Positions 33,570 to 43,094 of a DNA stretch of 56,978 nucleotides are shown piece by piece. Source of the stretch: Prochloron sp. SulCav_FS08_3_32_3330. Lineage in GTDB: Bacteria; Cyanobacteriota; Cyanobacteriia; Cyanobacteriales; DYNF01. The number at the start of each line of letters is the position of its first letter. Within the stretch, counting starts at the first letter, position 1. The stretch covers positions 23,503-80,480 of the forward strand of contig DYNF01000002.1 of NCBI GenBank assembly GCA_020721205.1. The letters are read 5' to 3'. The notes below the pieces were generated by a model, which did no database searches, was not told where the DNA came from, and saw only the letters and a program-made list of their open reading frames with translations. Made by a program: the position numbers and the translations under genes.

Positions 33570-33919
33570 TAATTTAACTAATAAAATTATTGTAAAAGTA
33601 TAATTTATGAAACATTATAACACATAAAATTTGTATCAATGATCAATTGTATAGCTTATTAGGATTAATTCATGGTTTTTTTCAAAAATTCTTTGGAATT
33701 GACTGATTTGATTAACGAAAATTAATCCTATTCCCACTAAAGTCGCACCGATCAAGGGTAACACAGAAATTAACCACGCAGATTGATATAGGAACTTTAT
33801 CGTTTAATCTAAATTTCTTGATCTTCTAACATTTTAGCTGTTTATTTAATTAATTAGTCAATTTTGTTAAAAGTGATTTAGAATTTAGTTGTCATTATCT
33901 CAATTCTTATTTAAAAACA
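33570..33919 (-). pseudogene. Gap holding a dead 5' fragment of ndhF
   Basis: Within this 350-bp gap, 33705-33803 (minus strand) matches the first ~30 codons of ndhF (compare 27268-27362). The segments AGTCGCACCGATCA, GGGTAACAC and TTAACCACGCA are shared. Where ndhF has its ATG, this copy reads ATA, so it cannot be translated. It lies in the same orientation as ndhF and marks the far end of the accessory island. The rest of the gap is AT-rich with no other feature. Confidence 0.82.
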
Positions 33920-35524
33920 ATGGTAGACGAATTTCCCGGAAGTCCAGTGCCTCTTGACTCACCTTTTTATATCCAGCGATCGCAGGTGGAAAAGTTGGCT
34001 TATGAAGAAATAACTAAACCGGGCAGTTTATTGCGGATTAAAGCTCCTAGAAATACGGGAAAAACCTCTTTAATGTTACGTTTGATCGCACAGGCTAAAT
34101 CAAAAGATTATGCTCCAGTAATAATTAATTTAAAACAAGCTGAAGCTGAAATTTTGGCTAGTTTAGATAAATTTTTAAGGTGGTTTTGTGCTAATATTTC
34201 GGTGCAGTTAGGACTTCCTTTAAAATTAGATGATTATTGGGATGAAGATTTTGGGAGTAAAATTAGTGCGACTCTTTATTTACAAGGGTATATTTTAGAA
34301 CAAATTAATTGTCCAATTTTACTTTGTTTAAATAAAGTTCATCATCTTTTTGAATATCCGAAAATTGCTCAAGAATTTTTACCTTTATTACGTTCTTGGC
34401 ATGAAGAAGGAAAACATTTAGAACAGTGGTTAAAATTACGTTTAGTGGTAATTCATAGCACGGAAATTTATATTCCTTTAAATTTAAACCAGTCTCCTTT
34501 TAATGTGGGATTGCCTTTAAAATTACCTCCTTTTACTCTTGAACAAGTGCAAGACTTTGCTTTAAAATATGGTTTTTCCTGTGAAAAAGAGGAACAATTT
34601 AAACAAAAATTGGCATTATTATTAGAGATGGTAGGAGGTCATCCTTATTTGATTCATTTGGCTTTTTATACTATGGCTAAAGATAATATTTCGATTGAAC
34701 AAGTGTTAAGAGAAGCTCCGACTATTTCAGGGATTTATCAAGAACATTTAAGATCACTTTTAGATAATTTAAAAAAAGATTCTGCCCTAGAAACAGCTTT
34801 TAAAAAAGTAATTAATCATACTGATAAAATTAATTTATCGGCGATGAGTGCCTATCAATTAGAAAATATGGGTCTAATTGAAATTCAAGGTGATAAAGTC
34901 CAACCTCGTTGTATGCTTTATCGTCTTTATTTTCAAAATCAATTACAAGAATCTAATCCTTTATTACAGCGTTTAAAAGAGTTAGAAAAGGAAAATCAAG
35001 AGTTACATCGTCTTTGTTATCTTGATGATTTAACAAACTTAGCAAATCAGCGTTATTTTAATCATTATCTGGGAAAAACTTATGAATTAACTGCTCATCA
35101 AGGGGCTTATTTATCTGTGGTTTTATGTGATCTTGATTATTTTGATATTTATAATAAGTATTATGGTAAAGTTGCGGGGGATGAATGTTTAAAAAAAATT
35201 GCTCAAACTTTAATTAAATTAGTAGATCGTTCTTGTGATCTTGTAGCTAGATATGGGGATGATAGTTTTGCTATTTTATTATTTGAAAAACCACCGATGA
35301 TGGCGGTACATTTAGCTGAAAAAATCCGTAAAAATGTGGAAGATTTAAAGGTTATTCAAGATCCAAAACGGATTGGATTACCTTCTTCTTATGTTACAAT
35401 TAGTATCGGCGTTGCTAGTGTTATTCCTCAATTAAAAGAACAATCTCAACAATTAATTGAATCTGCTGAAAAAGCTCTATTAAAATCTAAACAAAAAGGG
35501 AAAAATACTGTTAGTCTTGCCTAA
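33920..35524 (+). CDS. AAA_35-type ATPase fused to a degenerate GGDEF domain
   Basis: The 534-residue protein starts FPGSPVPLDSPFYIQRSQVE, the hallmark of the cyanobacterial AAA-like (AAA_35) domain, with the P-loop APRNTGKTS at 42-50. Residues about 365-534 form a GGDEF domain (LCYLDDLTNLANQRYFNHYL; CDLDYFDIYNKYYGKVAGDE). The signature loop at 446-450 reads GDDSF instead of GGDEF. The third-position acid is kept but the fourth is lost, so cyclic-di-GMP synthesis is doubtful. It may bind nucleotide or act as a receptor. Confidence 0.82.
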   Translation: MVDEFPGSPVPLDSPFYIQRSQVEKLAYEEITKPGSLLRIKAPRNTGKTSLMLRLIAQAKSKDYAPVIINLKQAEAEILASLDKFLRWFCANISVQLGLPLKLDDYWDEDFGSKISATLYLQGYILEQINCPILLCLNKVHHLFEYPKIAQEFLPLLRSWHEEGKHLEQWLKLRLVVIHSTEIYIPLNLNQSPFNVGLPLKLPPFTLEQVQDFALKYGFSCEKEEQFKQKLALLLEMVGGHPYLIHLAFYTMAKDNISIEQVLREAPTISGIYQEHLRSLLDNLKKDSALETAFKKVINHTDKINLSAMSAYQLENMGLIEIQGDKVQPRCMLYRLYFQNQLQESNPLLQRLKELEKENQELHRLCYLDDLTNLANQRYFNHYLGKTYELTAHQGAYLSVVLCDLDYFDIYNKYYGKVAGDECLKKIAQTLIKLVDRSCDLVARYGDDSFAILLFEKPPMMAVHLAEKIRKNVEDLKVIQDPKRIGLPSSYVTISIGVASVIPQLKEQSQQLIESAEKALLKSKQKGKNTVSLA

Positions 35525-35544
35525 ATTAACAATTTAGAGAATAT

Positions 35545-35662
35545 CCTGTTGGCGAATTGTTCGTTGTGGTGCATTTAGCACCACAATTATATAGCACTTT
35601 AGCACAATAATTGTATAGCGCTAAAGCGCAACAACGAACCTATAAAAAAAAAAAGCTAACAG
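35545..35662. repeat. Nested palindromes in the 329-bp gap after the GGDEF gene
   Basis: GTTCGTTGT at 35559-35567 and ACAACGAAC at 35631-35639 bound an element with internal GCACTTTAGC and GCGCTAAAGC units. An outer CCTGTTGGC / GCTAACAGG pair encloses it, with an A-run of 11-12 bases before the right outer arm. It can serve as a terminator. A related unit lies at 44536-44590. Confidence 0.7.
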
Positions 35663-35723
35663 GAATTATTCAATAAATTAATCTTTGTCAAGAGTATAAA
35701 TACTCAATTTTATAATAATAAAA

Positions 35724-35774
35724 GTAACGAAAAGTACAACTTATTTTAACATTCGTTGCTAAATTGCCTATAAT
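35724..35774 (+). promoter_or_regulatory. NtcA-type site and promoter before the pentapeptide gene
   Basis: GTA-ACGAAAAG-TAC at 35724-35737 fits the NtcA consensus GTAN8TAC. TTAACA (35746-35751) and TATAAT (35769-35774) follow with a 17-bp spacer. The NtcA site is 31 bp from the -10, longer than the usual 22, so it is not a standard class II site. ureC is the second gene downstream. Confidence 0.5.
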
Positions 35775-35853
35775 CTGATCTGAATCTCTACAATAAAAAA
35801 CGTAATTATGATTGAGAGTTTATTATTTTTCTAAGCAAAAAAGGGGGAAACCC

Positions 35854-36786
35854 ATGAAAGTTAGCCAATTCCTAAGACTGTATGAGCAAGGACAGCGGGA
35901 TTTTTCTAATCTTAATCTAGCTAACGCTGATTTATCGGGAGTAATGTTGATTTGTGTGAAACTCGTAGGAGTTAATTTAACCGGAGCGAATCTTAGTCGA
36001 GCTTTTTTAACCAAGTCTGATCTGAGTGGGGCAAAATTAAATTTGGCAAACTTAAGTTTTGCCAAGATGAGCGATTGTAAATTAGTAGAAACTGATCTGA
36101 CTAAGGCAAATTTACAAGAGACGTTTATGGTAAATTCTACACTGCCACGCGCTAGATTAAACGGGGCAAATTTGACAAATAGTAATTTAAAAGGTGCTAA
36201 TTTTTGGGGTGCTAATCTCAGTGGTGCTAATTTAGATCGGACTAATTTATTGTCAGCAAATTTAAGTGGTGTTAGACTTAATTTTTCTTCTTTACGGGAG
36301 GCAAATTTAAGTGGGGTGAGATTTTATGGGGCTTCTTTTCAAGAGGCTGATTTGAGTTACTCTTGTGTCAAAGATGTAGACTTAAGTGGTATGGATTTAG
36401 GGGGGATAAATTTTACTGGCGCTCGTTTAAAAGGTGCTAATTTTGAAGGGACTAATTTTGAAGGTGCTAATTTTGAAAATGCTCATCTCAAAGAGGTAAA
36501 TTTTCGTGGTGCGGATTTAAGTAATGCTAATTTTTATCAAGCTGTGATGGAAAAAGTTGATTTAACTGGGGCAATTATTGATAATACTAATTTTAGAAAT
36601 ACTAATCTTTATCAAACTTGTTTAAACTCTGTGGATATCAAAAGAGCGCAAACAAATGATCAGACAAAATTACCCGTTAATCCTATTTATAATCTTCCAG
36701 AAAATGACAATTTTTTTTATTTTGAAAAACCGATCATAGATTGGGATAATTCTAATCCTCAATTGTTTTTGAATTATATTAATTAA
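35854..36786 (+). CDS. Pentapeptide-repeat protein
   Basis: I use ATG 35854, after AAGGGGGAAA, rather than an in-frame ATG 42 bp upstream. The 310-residue protein is almost entirely A(D/N)LXX repeats from about residue 20 to 270 (LNLANADLSGV, GANLSRAFL, ANFEGTNFEGANFE). These build a right-handed quadrilateral beta-helix. Functions range from gyrase protection to scaffolding; the sequence does not say which. There is no signal peptide. ureC begins 60 bp downstream, so co-transcription is possible. Confidence 0.88.
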   Translation: MKVSQFLRLYEQGQRDFSNLNLANADLSGVMLICVKLVGVNLTGANLSRAFLTKSDLSGAKLNLANLSFAKMSDCKLVETDLTKANLQETFMVNSTLPRARLNGANLTNSNLKGANFWGANLSGANLDRTNLLSANLSGVRLNFSSLREANLSGVRFYGASFQEADLSYSCVKDVDLSGMDLGGINFTGARLKGANFEGTNFEGANFENAHLKEVNFRGADLSNANFYQAVMEKVDLTGAIIDNTNFRNTNLYQTCLNSVDIKRAQTNDQTKLPVNPIYNLPENDNFFYFEKPIIDWDNSNPQLFLNYIN

Positions 36787-36846
36787 TAGTGATTGGTTAA
36801 TAGTTACTCGTTATTATCAAGTATTCACCATCAATTATTTACGATT

Positions 36847-38556
36847 ATGAGTTATCAAATGGATCGAAAAGCTTACGCTGAAACTTACGGACCCACTACA
36901 GGCGATCGCCTTCGTCTAGCGGATACGGAGTTATTTATAGAAGTAGAAAAAGATTACACTACCTACGGCGAGGAGGTTAAATTCGGCGGAGGTAAAGTAA
37001 TTCGTGATGGTATGGGGCAATCCCCTATCAGTAGGGCTGATGGGGCAGTAGATCTAGTGATTACTAATGCTTTAATTTTAGATTGGTGGGGTATTGTCAA
37101 AGCGGATATTGGCATCAAAGACGGTAAAATTATGAGGATTGGTAAAGCGGGTAATCCTCATATTCAAGATAATGTGGACATTATTATTGGAGTAAGTACG
37201 GAAATTATAGCGGGGGAGGGACGAATTGTTACGGCTGGAGGGATTGATAGCCATATTCATTTTATTTGTCCTCAACAAATTGACACGGCGATCGCATCGG
37301 GGATCACTACAATGATTGGCGGTGGCACTGGACCTGCAACGGGTACAAATGCCACCACTTGCACCCCCGGAGAGTGGAATATTTATCGAATGTTACAGGC
37401 TTGTGAGGCTTTTCCTCTTAATTTTGGGTTTTCAGGTAAAGGAAATAGTAGTCAACCTCAAGGTTTAATTGAACAGATTAACGCTGGAGTAATGGCTTTA
37501 AAATTGCATGAAGATTGGGGTACAACGCCCTCCACGATTGACACTTGTTTAACTGTAGCAGATCAATATGATGTACAAGTAGCAATTCATACAGATACCT
37601 TAAATGAGGCTGGTTTTGTAGAAGATACGATAAAAGCCTTTAAAAATCGTGCAATTCATACCTATCATACAGAGGGAGCAGGGGGAGGTCATGCACCCGA
37701 TATTATTAAAGTTTGTGGTTTATTAAATGTATTACCCTCATCAACTAACCCAACTCGTCCTTATACGATGAATACATTAGAAGAACATTTAGATATGTTG
37801 ATGGTATGTCATCATTTAGATAAGAGTATTCCAGAGGATGTGGCTTTTGCTGAATCGAGGATTAGGAGGGAAACCATCGCCGCCGAGGATATTTTACACG
37901 ATTTAGGAGCATTTAGTATGATTTCCTCTGATTCTCAAGCAATGGGAAGGGTAGGAGAAACGATTATTCGCACATGGCAAACCGCCCATAAAATGAAGGT
38001 GCAAAGGGGCAGTTTAAAGGAAGATTCAGCCGAAAATGATAATGAAAGAGCTAAAAGATATATTGCTAAATATACAATTAATCCGGCTATTACTCACGGA
38101 ATTGATGAATATGTAGGCTCAATAGAGGAGGGAAAAATTGCTGATTTATGTCTATGGAATCCAGCATTTTTCGGAGTTAAACCTGAGTTAGTAATCAAAG
38201 GTGGTTTAATTGCATGGTCTCAAATGGGAGATGCTAATGCGAGTATTCCTACCCCTCAACCTGTGTATATGCGTCCCATGTTTGGCAGTTTTGGCGGTGC
38301 GATCGGCGCTACATCTTTTACCTTTGTATCTGGTGCATCTTTAGAGTTAGAAATTCCTCAAAAGATTAACTTACAAAAACAAGTTTTAGCGGTTAAAAAT
38401 ACCCGTAATATTAATAAGTTAAGTTTAAAATTAAATAATGCTTTACCTAAGATTGAAGTGGATCCCGAAACTTATGAAGTAAGAGCAGATGGTGAATTAT
38501 TAATTTGTGAACCTGCTCATATTTTACCAATGGCACAGCGTTATTTTTTATTTTAG
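36847..38556 (+). CDS. ureC: Urease alpha subunit
   Basis: UreC holds the dinickel centre that hydrolyses urea to ammonia and carbamate. I use ATG 36847 ([20 protein letters not shown]) for 569 residues, the usual length; an upstream in-frame ATG would add an unconserved 18 residues. The nickel ligands appear in [14 protein letters not shown], the carbamylated lysine in [11 protein letters not shown], and the flap histidine in MVCHHLD. ureA, ureB and accessory genes are not in this window. The urt urea transporter lies 3.2 kb downstream. Confidence 0.97.
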   Translation: MSYQMDRKAYAETYGPTTGDRLRLADTELFIEVEKDYTTYGEEVKFGGGKVIRDGMGQSPISRADGAVDLVITNALILDWWGIVKADIGIKDGKIMRIGKAGNPHIQDNVDIIIGVSTEIIAGEGRIVTAGGIDSHIHFICPQQIDTAIASGITTMIGGGTGPATGTNATTCTPGEWNIYRMLQACEAFPLNFGFSGKGNSSQPQGLIEQINAGVMALKLHEDWGTTPSTIDTCLTVADQYDVQVAIHTDTLNEAGFVEDTIKAFKNRAIHTYHTEGAGGGHAPDIIKVCGLLNVLPSSTNPTRPYTMNTLEEHLDMLMVCHHLDKSIPEDVAFAESRIRRETIAAEDILHDLGAFSMISSDSQAMGRVGETIIRTWQTAHKMKVQRGSLKEDSAENDNERAKRYIAKYTINPAITHGIDEYVGSIEEGKIADLCLWNPAFFGVKPELVIKGGLIAWSQMGDANASIPTPQPVYMRPMFGSFGGAIGATSFTFVSGASLELEIPQKINLQKQVLAVKNTRNINKLSLKLNNALPKIEVDPETYEVRADGELLICEPAHILPMAQRYFLF

Positions 38557-38681
38557 GGTTAATTGTTAGAAATATAAATCACTTTGCAATAAATTGACAA
38601 AGCTAATAGCTAAAGTCTGCTAAAGCGACTTAATTGAAAAAATATTGAATCACTTTTTCAGCAAAACCCAATTAATATTTT

Positions 38682-39437
38682 ATGAAATTATCTCAATTAA
38701 ATTTTACTGAATTACCTTATGTATCTTTAGCAGATAAATCTAAATTACCTAGAGTATCTGGTATTTATTTTGTAATTAATCAAAATCAAGAATTTTTATA
38801 TATTGGTAGAGCAATTAATTTACTATTTAGATGGCGAGATCATCATCGTTTTAATCAACTTTGTGATTTAAGTATCAATCAGAATATTAATATATATTGG
38901 AGGGAATGTTCTGCTGAAGAAAATATATTGATTTCGGCAGAACAATATTATATTAAAAAGTATAAACCTTTGCTAAATTCTACAATTGTTCCTACTATTT
39001 GTAAAACAAATTTTGCTCTTACACTAAGTCAATTAACAAAAAATACAATCATTATGGGTTTATTTAATCGAGATTTTGGTTATGAATTAGTCTTAGCTTA
39101 TGCTTTTCCTAAAAAATATGAAAGCAAAAAAATAGCGAATTTATTAAAACAATGCCAAAATGATTTTATATGGATTAAAGACTATATTGAAAAAACACCT
39201 TTTTGGATTGGAGACTATCAAGGTAAAGAATTTTCAAATAAAATTAAAATTCGTGTTACTTCTTCATCTACATTTGGTTTATTTTGGAGAGAATGTAATA
39301 GCAGTTCAATCAAAACTTTAGTCTTAGGAGTACCAATGAGAATATTAGATTGGCGGACACATTTTAATATTCCTGATGAACCTAATTTTTTAGATTTATC
39401 TCAATTAGATGAATTAGTAAATTACAGTAAAAAGTAA
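38682..39437 (+). CDS. GIY-YIG nuclease-domain protein
   Basis: The 251-residue protein has the GIY-YIG motif near its start: SGIYFVINQNQEFLYIGRAI, then LLFRWRDHHR with the catalytic arginine, and a conserved glutamate in ILISAEQYYIKKYKPLLN. The C-terminal 140 residues are not familiar. GIY-YIG enzymes include homing, repair and restriction nucleases. Its place 89 bp upstream of a restriction-modification pair suggests an accessory role, but this is inference. Confidence 0.78.
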   Translation: MKLSQLNFTELPYVSLADKSKLPRVSGIYFVINQNQEFLYIGRAINLLFRWRDHHRFNQLCDLSINQNINIYWRECSAEENILISAEQYYIKKYKPLLNSTIVPTICKTNFALTLSQLTKNTIIMGLFNRDFGYELVLAYAFPKKYESKKIANLLKQCQNDFIWIKDYIEKTPFWIGDYQGKEFSNKIKIRVTSSSTFGLFWRECNSSSIKTLVLGVPMRILDWRTHFNIPDEPNFLDLSQLDELVNYSKK

Positions 39438-39525
39438 AGTCAGCAATCTGCATTTTATTTTGTATTCTAAGGTATCACTTTTGATATCGCCCATTAAAAT
39501 ATTTTATTTATTTATTTTAAAATTA

Positions 39526-40611
39526 ATGACTAACACACAAGAAACGCCTAGATTATTAGGATTAAACAATTCTAATCGAGACTTTTCTAAAGCAAATAGT
39601 TGGGGAAAAAATCAATTTAATAGCTCTTTTCCTGCTTCCCTTGCTTGTTATATGTATCAGCAAAATATTGAACCTATCTATTTAACATTAGATCAACAAT
39701 TAAATGTTATTCATAAAACCATTAATGTTTTTAATTTATTTGGGTTAAATCCTTTTTCTGATCATTTATTTTTTGCTTTTGAAAGTGATTTTGTTCCCTA
39801 TCGTAAATATGTGGTTAATAAATTACCTAGAGTTGATTTAGTTACGATTGATACATCGAAAAATGATTTATGTTTACAAGGATTAGAAATTAAATTAACA
39901 GCTTTGCCCGATAATTCTACTTATCATCTTAGGGATAATCAATATGGTTGTGAATTAGTAATTAGACCTGATACAATTGTTTATTTAGCTTTAAGTATTG
40001 CTATTAATTTTCAAGATAACAAAGAAGAAATTTTAAGTTATTTTGATCCTGTTTGTAGTAAAATTGAAGATTGGTCTAATCTTAATTGTATAAAAGATAA
40101 AATCTTAAATTTAGTAGATATTTTAGATCAATTTTTAATCAAAAATATAGATAAACAAAAACCTCTGATTTTACAACCAGTCTGGAAAACCATCGGCAAA
40201 AGTTTAAAACTTGCTCAAAATTGTTTAGATTTATTTGTGTGGAGTGATTTTGCTTTTACAAGGCTTTTTGTTGATGTTACTAAAAATTTGGTGACTTCAG
40301 AAATAAATAATATACAACGTCCGGTACGATCTTTAATTTGGTTAGTAAAAATGCTTTATGAATTTGCACAAAATGGTAAAATAGATTATCGTTTAATTAT
40401 TGATAGTTTAACTTATAATACTAAAAATGATAAAGCTTTCGCTTTAAGTGGTAGTAATACCCATAAATATATGACTTGTGCTAGTTTAACTAAACCGAGA
40501 ATAACTAAATCAGAAATTAAACAAATTATTCTCGGAAATGGACAAGATTTTTTAAGTCCAGAAAGAAGACTTGATGGAGTTATTTTAAGTGATCCAGATA
40601 TTTTTAATTAA
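39526..40611 (+). CDS. HindVP-family type II restriction endonuclease
   Basis: I use ATG 39526, because the conserved region begins soon after (PRLLGLNNSNRDFSKANSWG, KNQFNSSFPASLACYMY). The 361-residue protein matches the HindVP restriction enzyme family, including KLPRVDLVTIDTSKNDLCLQ and GLEIKLTALPDNSTYHLRD, where D, E and K form the likely PD-(D/E)XK core. HindVP cuts GRCGYC; the same specificity is known from cyanobacterial AcyI-type enzymes, so I infer it here. The methyltransferase starts 19 bp downstream. Confidence 0.88.
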   Translation: MTNTQETPRLLGLNNSNRDFSKANSWGKNQFNSSFPASLACYMYQQNIEPIYLTLDQQLNVIHKTINVFNLFGLNPFSDHLFFAFESDFVPYRKYVVNKLPRVDLVTIDTSKNDLCLQGLEIKLTALPDNSTYHLRDNQYGCELVIRPDTIVYLALSIAINFQDNKEEILSYFDPVCSKIEDWSNLNCIKDKILNLVDILDQFLIKNIDKQKPLILQPVWKTIGKSLKLAQNCLDLFVWSDFAFTRLFVDVTKNLVTSEINNIQRPVRSLIWLVKMLYEFAQNGKIDYRLIIDSLTYNTKNDKAFALSGSNTHKYMTCASLTKPRITKSEIKQIILGNGQDFLSPERRLDGVILSDPDIFN

Positions 40612-40630
40612 TCTTAATTTTTAGATAAAA

Positions 40631-41611
40631 ATGTTACAAGAAAAAAATAATTTATCCTCGTTAACTACTATAGATTTATTTGCAGGTTGTGGTGGTTTAT
40701 CTTTAGGATTTCAAAATATTGGTTTTAATTTAGTAGCAGGTTTTGATAATTGGCAATCAGCAATTAATGTTTATCACAAAAATTTTGATCACCCAATTTA
40801 TAATTTAGATTTAGCTAATTTAGATTGTATTAATCTTTTAAAAAATTTTAATCCTGATCTGATTTTAGGTGCGCCTCCTTGTCAAGATTTTTCTAGTGCA
40901 GGAAAAAGAAATGAAGATTTAGGCAGAGGAGATTTAACTGTTTCTTTTGCGGAAATTATTGCGAAAATTAAACCTCAATTTTTTGTAATGGAAAATGTTG
41001 ATAGATTAATGACAACTAATAAATATAAAATTGCTAGAGAAATATTTAAACAAGCTAATTATGGTTTAAGTGAAAAAATATTTGATGCTAGTTTATGTGG
41101 TGTACCTCAAAAAAGAAAAAGATTTTTTGTAGTAGGAATAAAAGGCGAAAATGATCATATTTTAAATTATTTATTTGACAAAAATTTAGCCCAAAAATCA
41201 ATGACTATTAAAGATTATTTAGGCAATAGTTTAGGCATTGAACATTATTATCGTCATCCGAGAAGTTATCAAAGAAGGGGCATTTTTAGTATTAATGAAC
41301 CTAGCCCTACCATTAGAGGCGTTAATCGCCCTATTCCTAAAACTTATCAACCCCATTCAGGTGATACTGCCCCCATATCTGATCAAATTAGACCATTAAC
41401 AACTATTGAAAGAAGTTATCTACAAACATTTCCGAAAAACTTTATTTTTGAAGGCACAAAAACCGATTTAGAACAGATGATCGGTAATGCTGTTCCTGTT
41501 AAATTAGCTGAATATGTGGCTAATTGTCTTAAAGAATATTTAGACAGTAAACAAGTTAATTTTTCTCTAAAAAATAAGGCATATTTTGAGCAATTGTGTT
41601 TACCCGTTTAA
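40631..41611 (+). CDS. DNA cytosine-5 methyltransferase of the HindVP-type system
   Basis: The enzyme transfers methyl groups from S-adenosylmethionine to cytosine C5 and protects the cognate site. Motif I is DLFAGCGGLSLGFQ, motif IV with the catalytic cysteine is GAPPCQDFSSAG, motif VI is FVMENVDRL, motif VIII is QKRKRFFVVG, and motif X is GNAVPVKLAEYVA. The 326-residue length is normal for a type II enzyme. It is tightly linked to the HindVP-like gene, so the two form a restriction-modification unit. Confidence 0.95.
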   Translation: MLQEKNNLSSLTTIDLFAGCGGLSLGFQNIGFNLVAGFDNWQSAINVYHKNFDHPIYNLDLANLDCINLLKNFNPDLILGAPPCQDFSSAGKRNEDLGRGDLTVSFAEIIAKIKPQFFVMENVDRLMTTNKYKIAREIFKQANYGLSEKIFDASLCGVPQKRKRFFVVGIKGENDHILNYLFDKNLAQKSMTIKDYLGNSLGIEHYYRHPRSYQRRGIFSINEPSPTIRGVNRPIPKTYQPHSGDTAPISDQIRPLTTIERSYLQTFPKNFIFEGTKTDLEQMIGNAVPVKLAEYVANCLKEYLDSKQVNFSLKNKAYFEQLCLPV

Positions 41612-41665
41612 TTATCTTTAAAGTAAGCTTTTTTTTATAAATAAATTTAATTTTTAGCAAAAAAT

Positions 41666-41733
41666 GTAGCTAAATATACATAATAAAAAATGTAGTTAAA
41701 CGTACATTTTAAAATTTAAAAATTGTTTATAGT
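41666..41733 (+). promoter_or_regulatory. Tandem NtcA sites and class II promoter of urtA
   Basis: Two GTAN8TAC sites lie at 41666-41679 (GTAGCTAAATATAC) and 41692-41705 (GTAGTTAAACGTAC), spaced 26 bp apart. The second is followed after exactly 22 bp by TATAGT at 41728-41733, the class II layout for NtcA activation. It predicts induction of the urea transporter under nitrogen limitation. The upstream site is an extra, nearly half-turn-shifted copy. Confidence 0.88.
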
Positions 41734-41777
41734 TGGGAACTACTTAATAGAAACAATTATCAAGAAGATAAACAATT

Positions 41778-43094
41778 ATGAGTAATATCGGAAGACGTAA
41801 ATTTTTGCTCTATAGTTCCGCCGCTTTAGGAACAAGTTTATTATTAAAAGGTTGTGGTCAAAATACTGATCAAACTACCACGCCAACGCCTACAGAAACT
41901 ACCACTTCTACCCCTACTCAATCACCCACAGGAGACGGGATTAAAGTGGGTATTTTGCATTCTTTAAGCGGTACAATGGCTATTAGTGAACAGACCGTTG
42001 TAGATGCTGAATTATTAGCAATTAAAGAAATAAATGCTAGTGGTGGTGTGTTAGGAAAACAGATAATTCCTATTAAGGAAGATGGGGCTTCTAACTGGGA
42101 TACATTTAAAGAAAAAGCGGAAAAATTGATTGATCAAGATAAAGTTTCCACCGTATTTGGTTGTTGGACTTCTGCAAGTCGTACCGCCGTTTTACCCATA
42201 TTTGAAAGTAAAAAACATATGTTATGGTATCCTGTTCAATATGAGGGTCAGGAATGTTCTAATAATATATTTTACACCGGAGCGGCTCCTAATCAACAAA
42301 TTGAACCTGCGGTAGATTGGTTATTAGAAAATAAGGGTAAAAAATTCTTTTTAGTGGGGTCTGATTACATTTTTCCTCGTACTGCTAATAATATTATTAA
42401 AGAACAATTAAAAGCTAAAGGTGGGGAATTTGTAGGAGAGGATTATTTACCTTTAGGGAATACGGAAGTAACAGCAATTATTACGAAAATTAAAGCGGCT
42501 TTACCCGATGGCGGTGTCATATTTAATACCCTTAATGGTGATAGTAATGTGGCATTTTTTAAACAGATGCAAGGTTCGGGTTTAACTGCTGAAAAATACC
42601 CTGTTATGTCTGTTAGTATTGCCGAGGAAGAAGTACAACAAATCGGTAAAGAATTTTTAATCGGACATTATGCGGCATGGAATTATTTTCAAACAGTGGA
42701 AACTCCAGAAAATAAAAAATGGGTAGCGAATTTCAAAAAAGAATACGGGGAAGAAAGAGTTACTAATGATCCGATGGAAGCCGCTTATATCATGGTTTAT
42801 CTCTGGAAACAAGCTGTAGAAAAAGCGGGAACTTTTGAAGATTTAGAAAAGGTCAGATCTGCGGCGATCGGGCAAACTTTTAACGCTCCTGAAGGCTTAG
42901 TTACGATGAATAGTAATCATCATATTTCTAAAACTGTGCGGATTGGACAGGTAAGAGATGATGGTTTATTTGATATTGTTTGGTCTACTGATAAACCTGT
43001 GGATCCCGTACCTTGGAATCAATTTGTCCCTGCTACAAAAGGTTATTCTTGTGATTGGAGTGACCCCAAAAAAGGCGGTAAATTTAAGTTATAA
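41778..43094 (+). CDS. urtA: Urea ABC transporter, substrate-binding lipoprotein
   Basis: UrtA binds urea in the periplasm for the high-affinity UrtABCDE importer. The N-terminus has RRKFLL after the start and a lipobox LLLKGC at about residue 26, so it is a lipoprotein. A Thr/Pro-rich linker follows. The binding domain begins at [20 protein letters not shown] and contains [18 protein letters not shown] and [16 protein letters not shown], the UrtA-specific segments. It has 438 residues. It sits behind the tandem NtcA promoter. Confidence 0.96.
   Translation: MSNIGRRKFLLYSSAALGTSLLLKGCGQNTDQTTTPTPTETTTSTPTQSPTGDGIKVGILHSLSGTMAISEQTVVDAELLAIKEINASGGVLGKQIIPIKEDGASNWDTFKEKAEKLIDQDKVSTVFGCWTSASRTAVLPIFESKKHMLWYPVQYEGQECSNNIFYTGAAPNQQIEPAVDWLLENKGKKFFLVGSDYIFPRTANNIIKEQLKAKGGEFVGEDYLPLGNTEVTAIITKIKAALPDGGVIFNTLNGDSNVAFFKQMQGSGLTAEKYPVMSVSIAEEEVQQIGKEFLIGHYAAWNYFQTVETPENKKWVANFKKEYGEERVTNDPMEAAYIMVYLWKQAVEKAGTFEDLEKVRSAAIGQTFNAPEGLVTMNSNHHISKTVRIGQVRDDGLFDIVWSTDKPVDPVPWNQFVPATKGYSCDWSDPKKGGKFKL

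Noticed and set aside
35164-35190. YYGKVAGDEC as the GGDEF signature
   Set aside because: In this family the AGDE-type segment is the upstream helix motif; the true signature position is RYGDDSF at residues 444-450.
36793-36846. 18-residue N-terminal extension of UreC
   Set aside because: The extension is unconserved and Ser/His-rich; ATG 36847 gives the family N-terminus.
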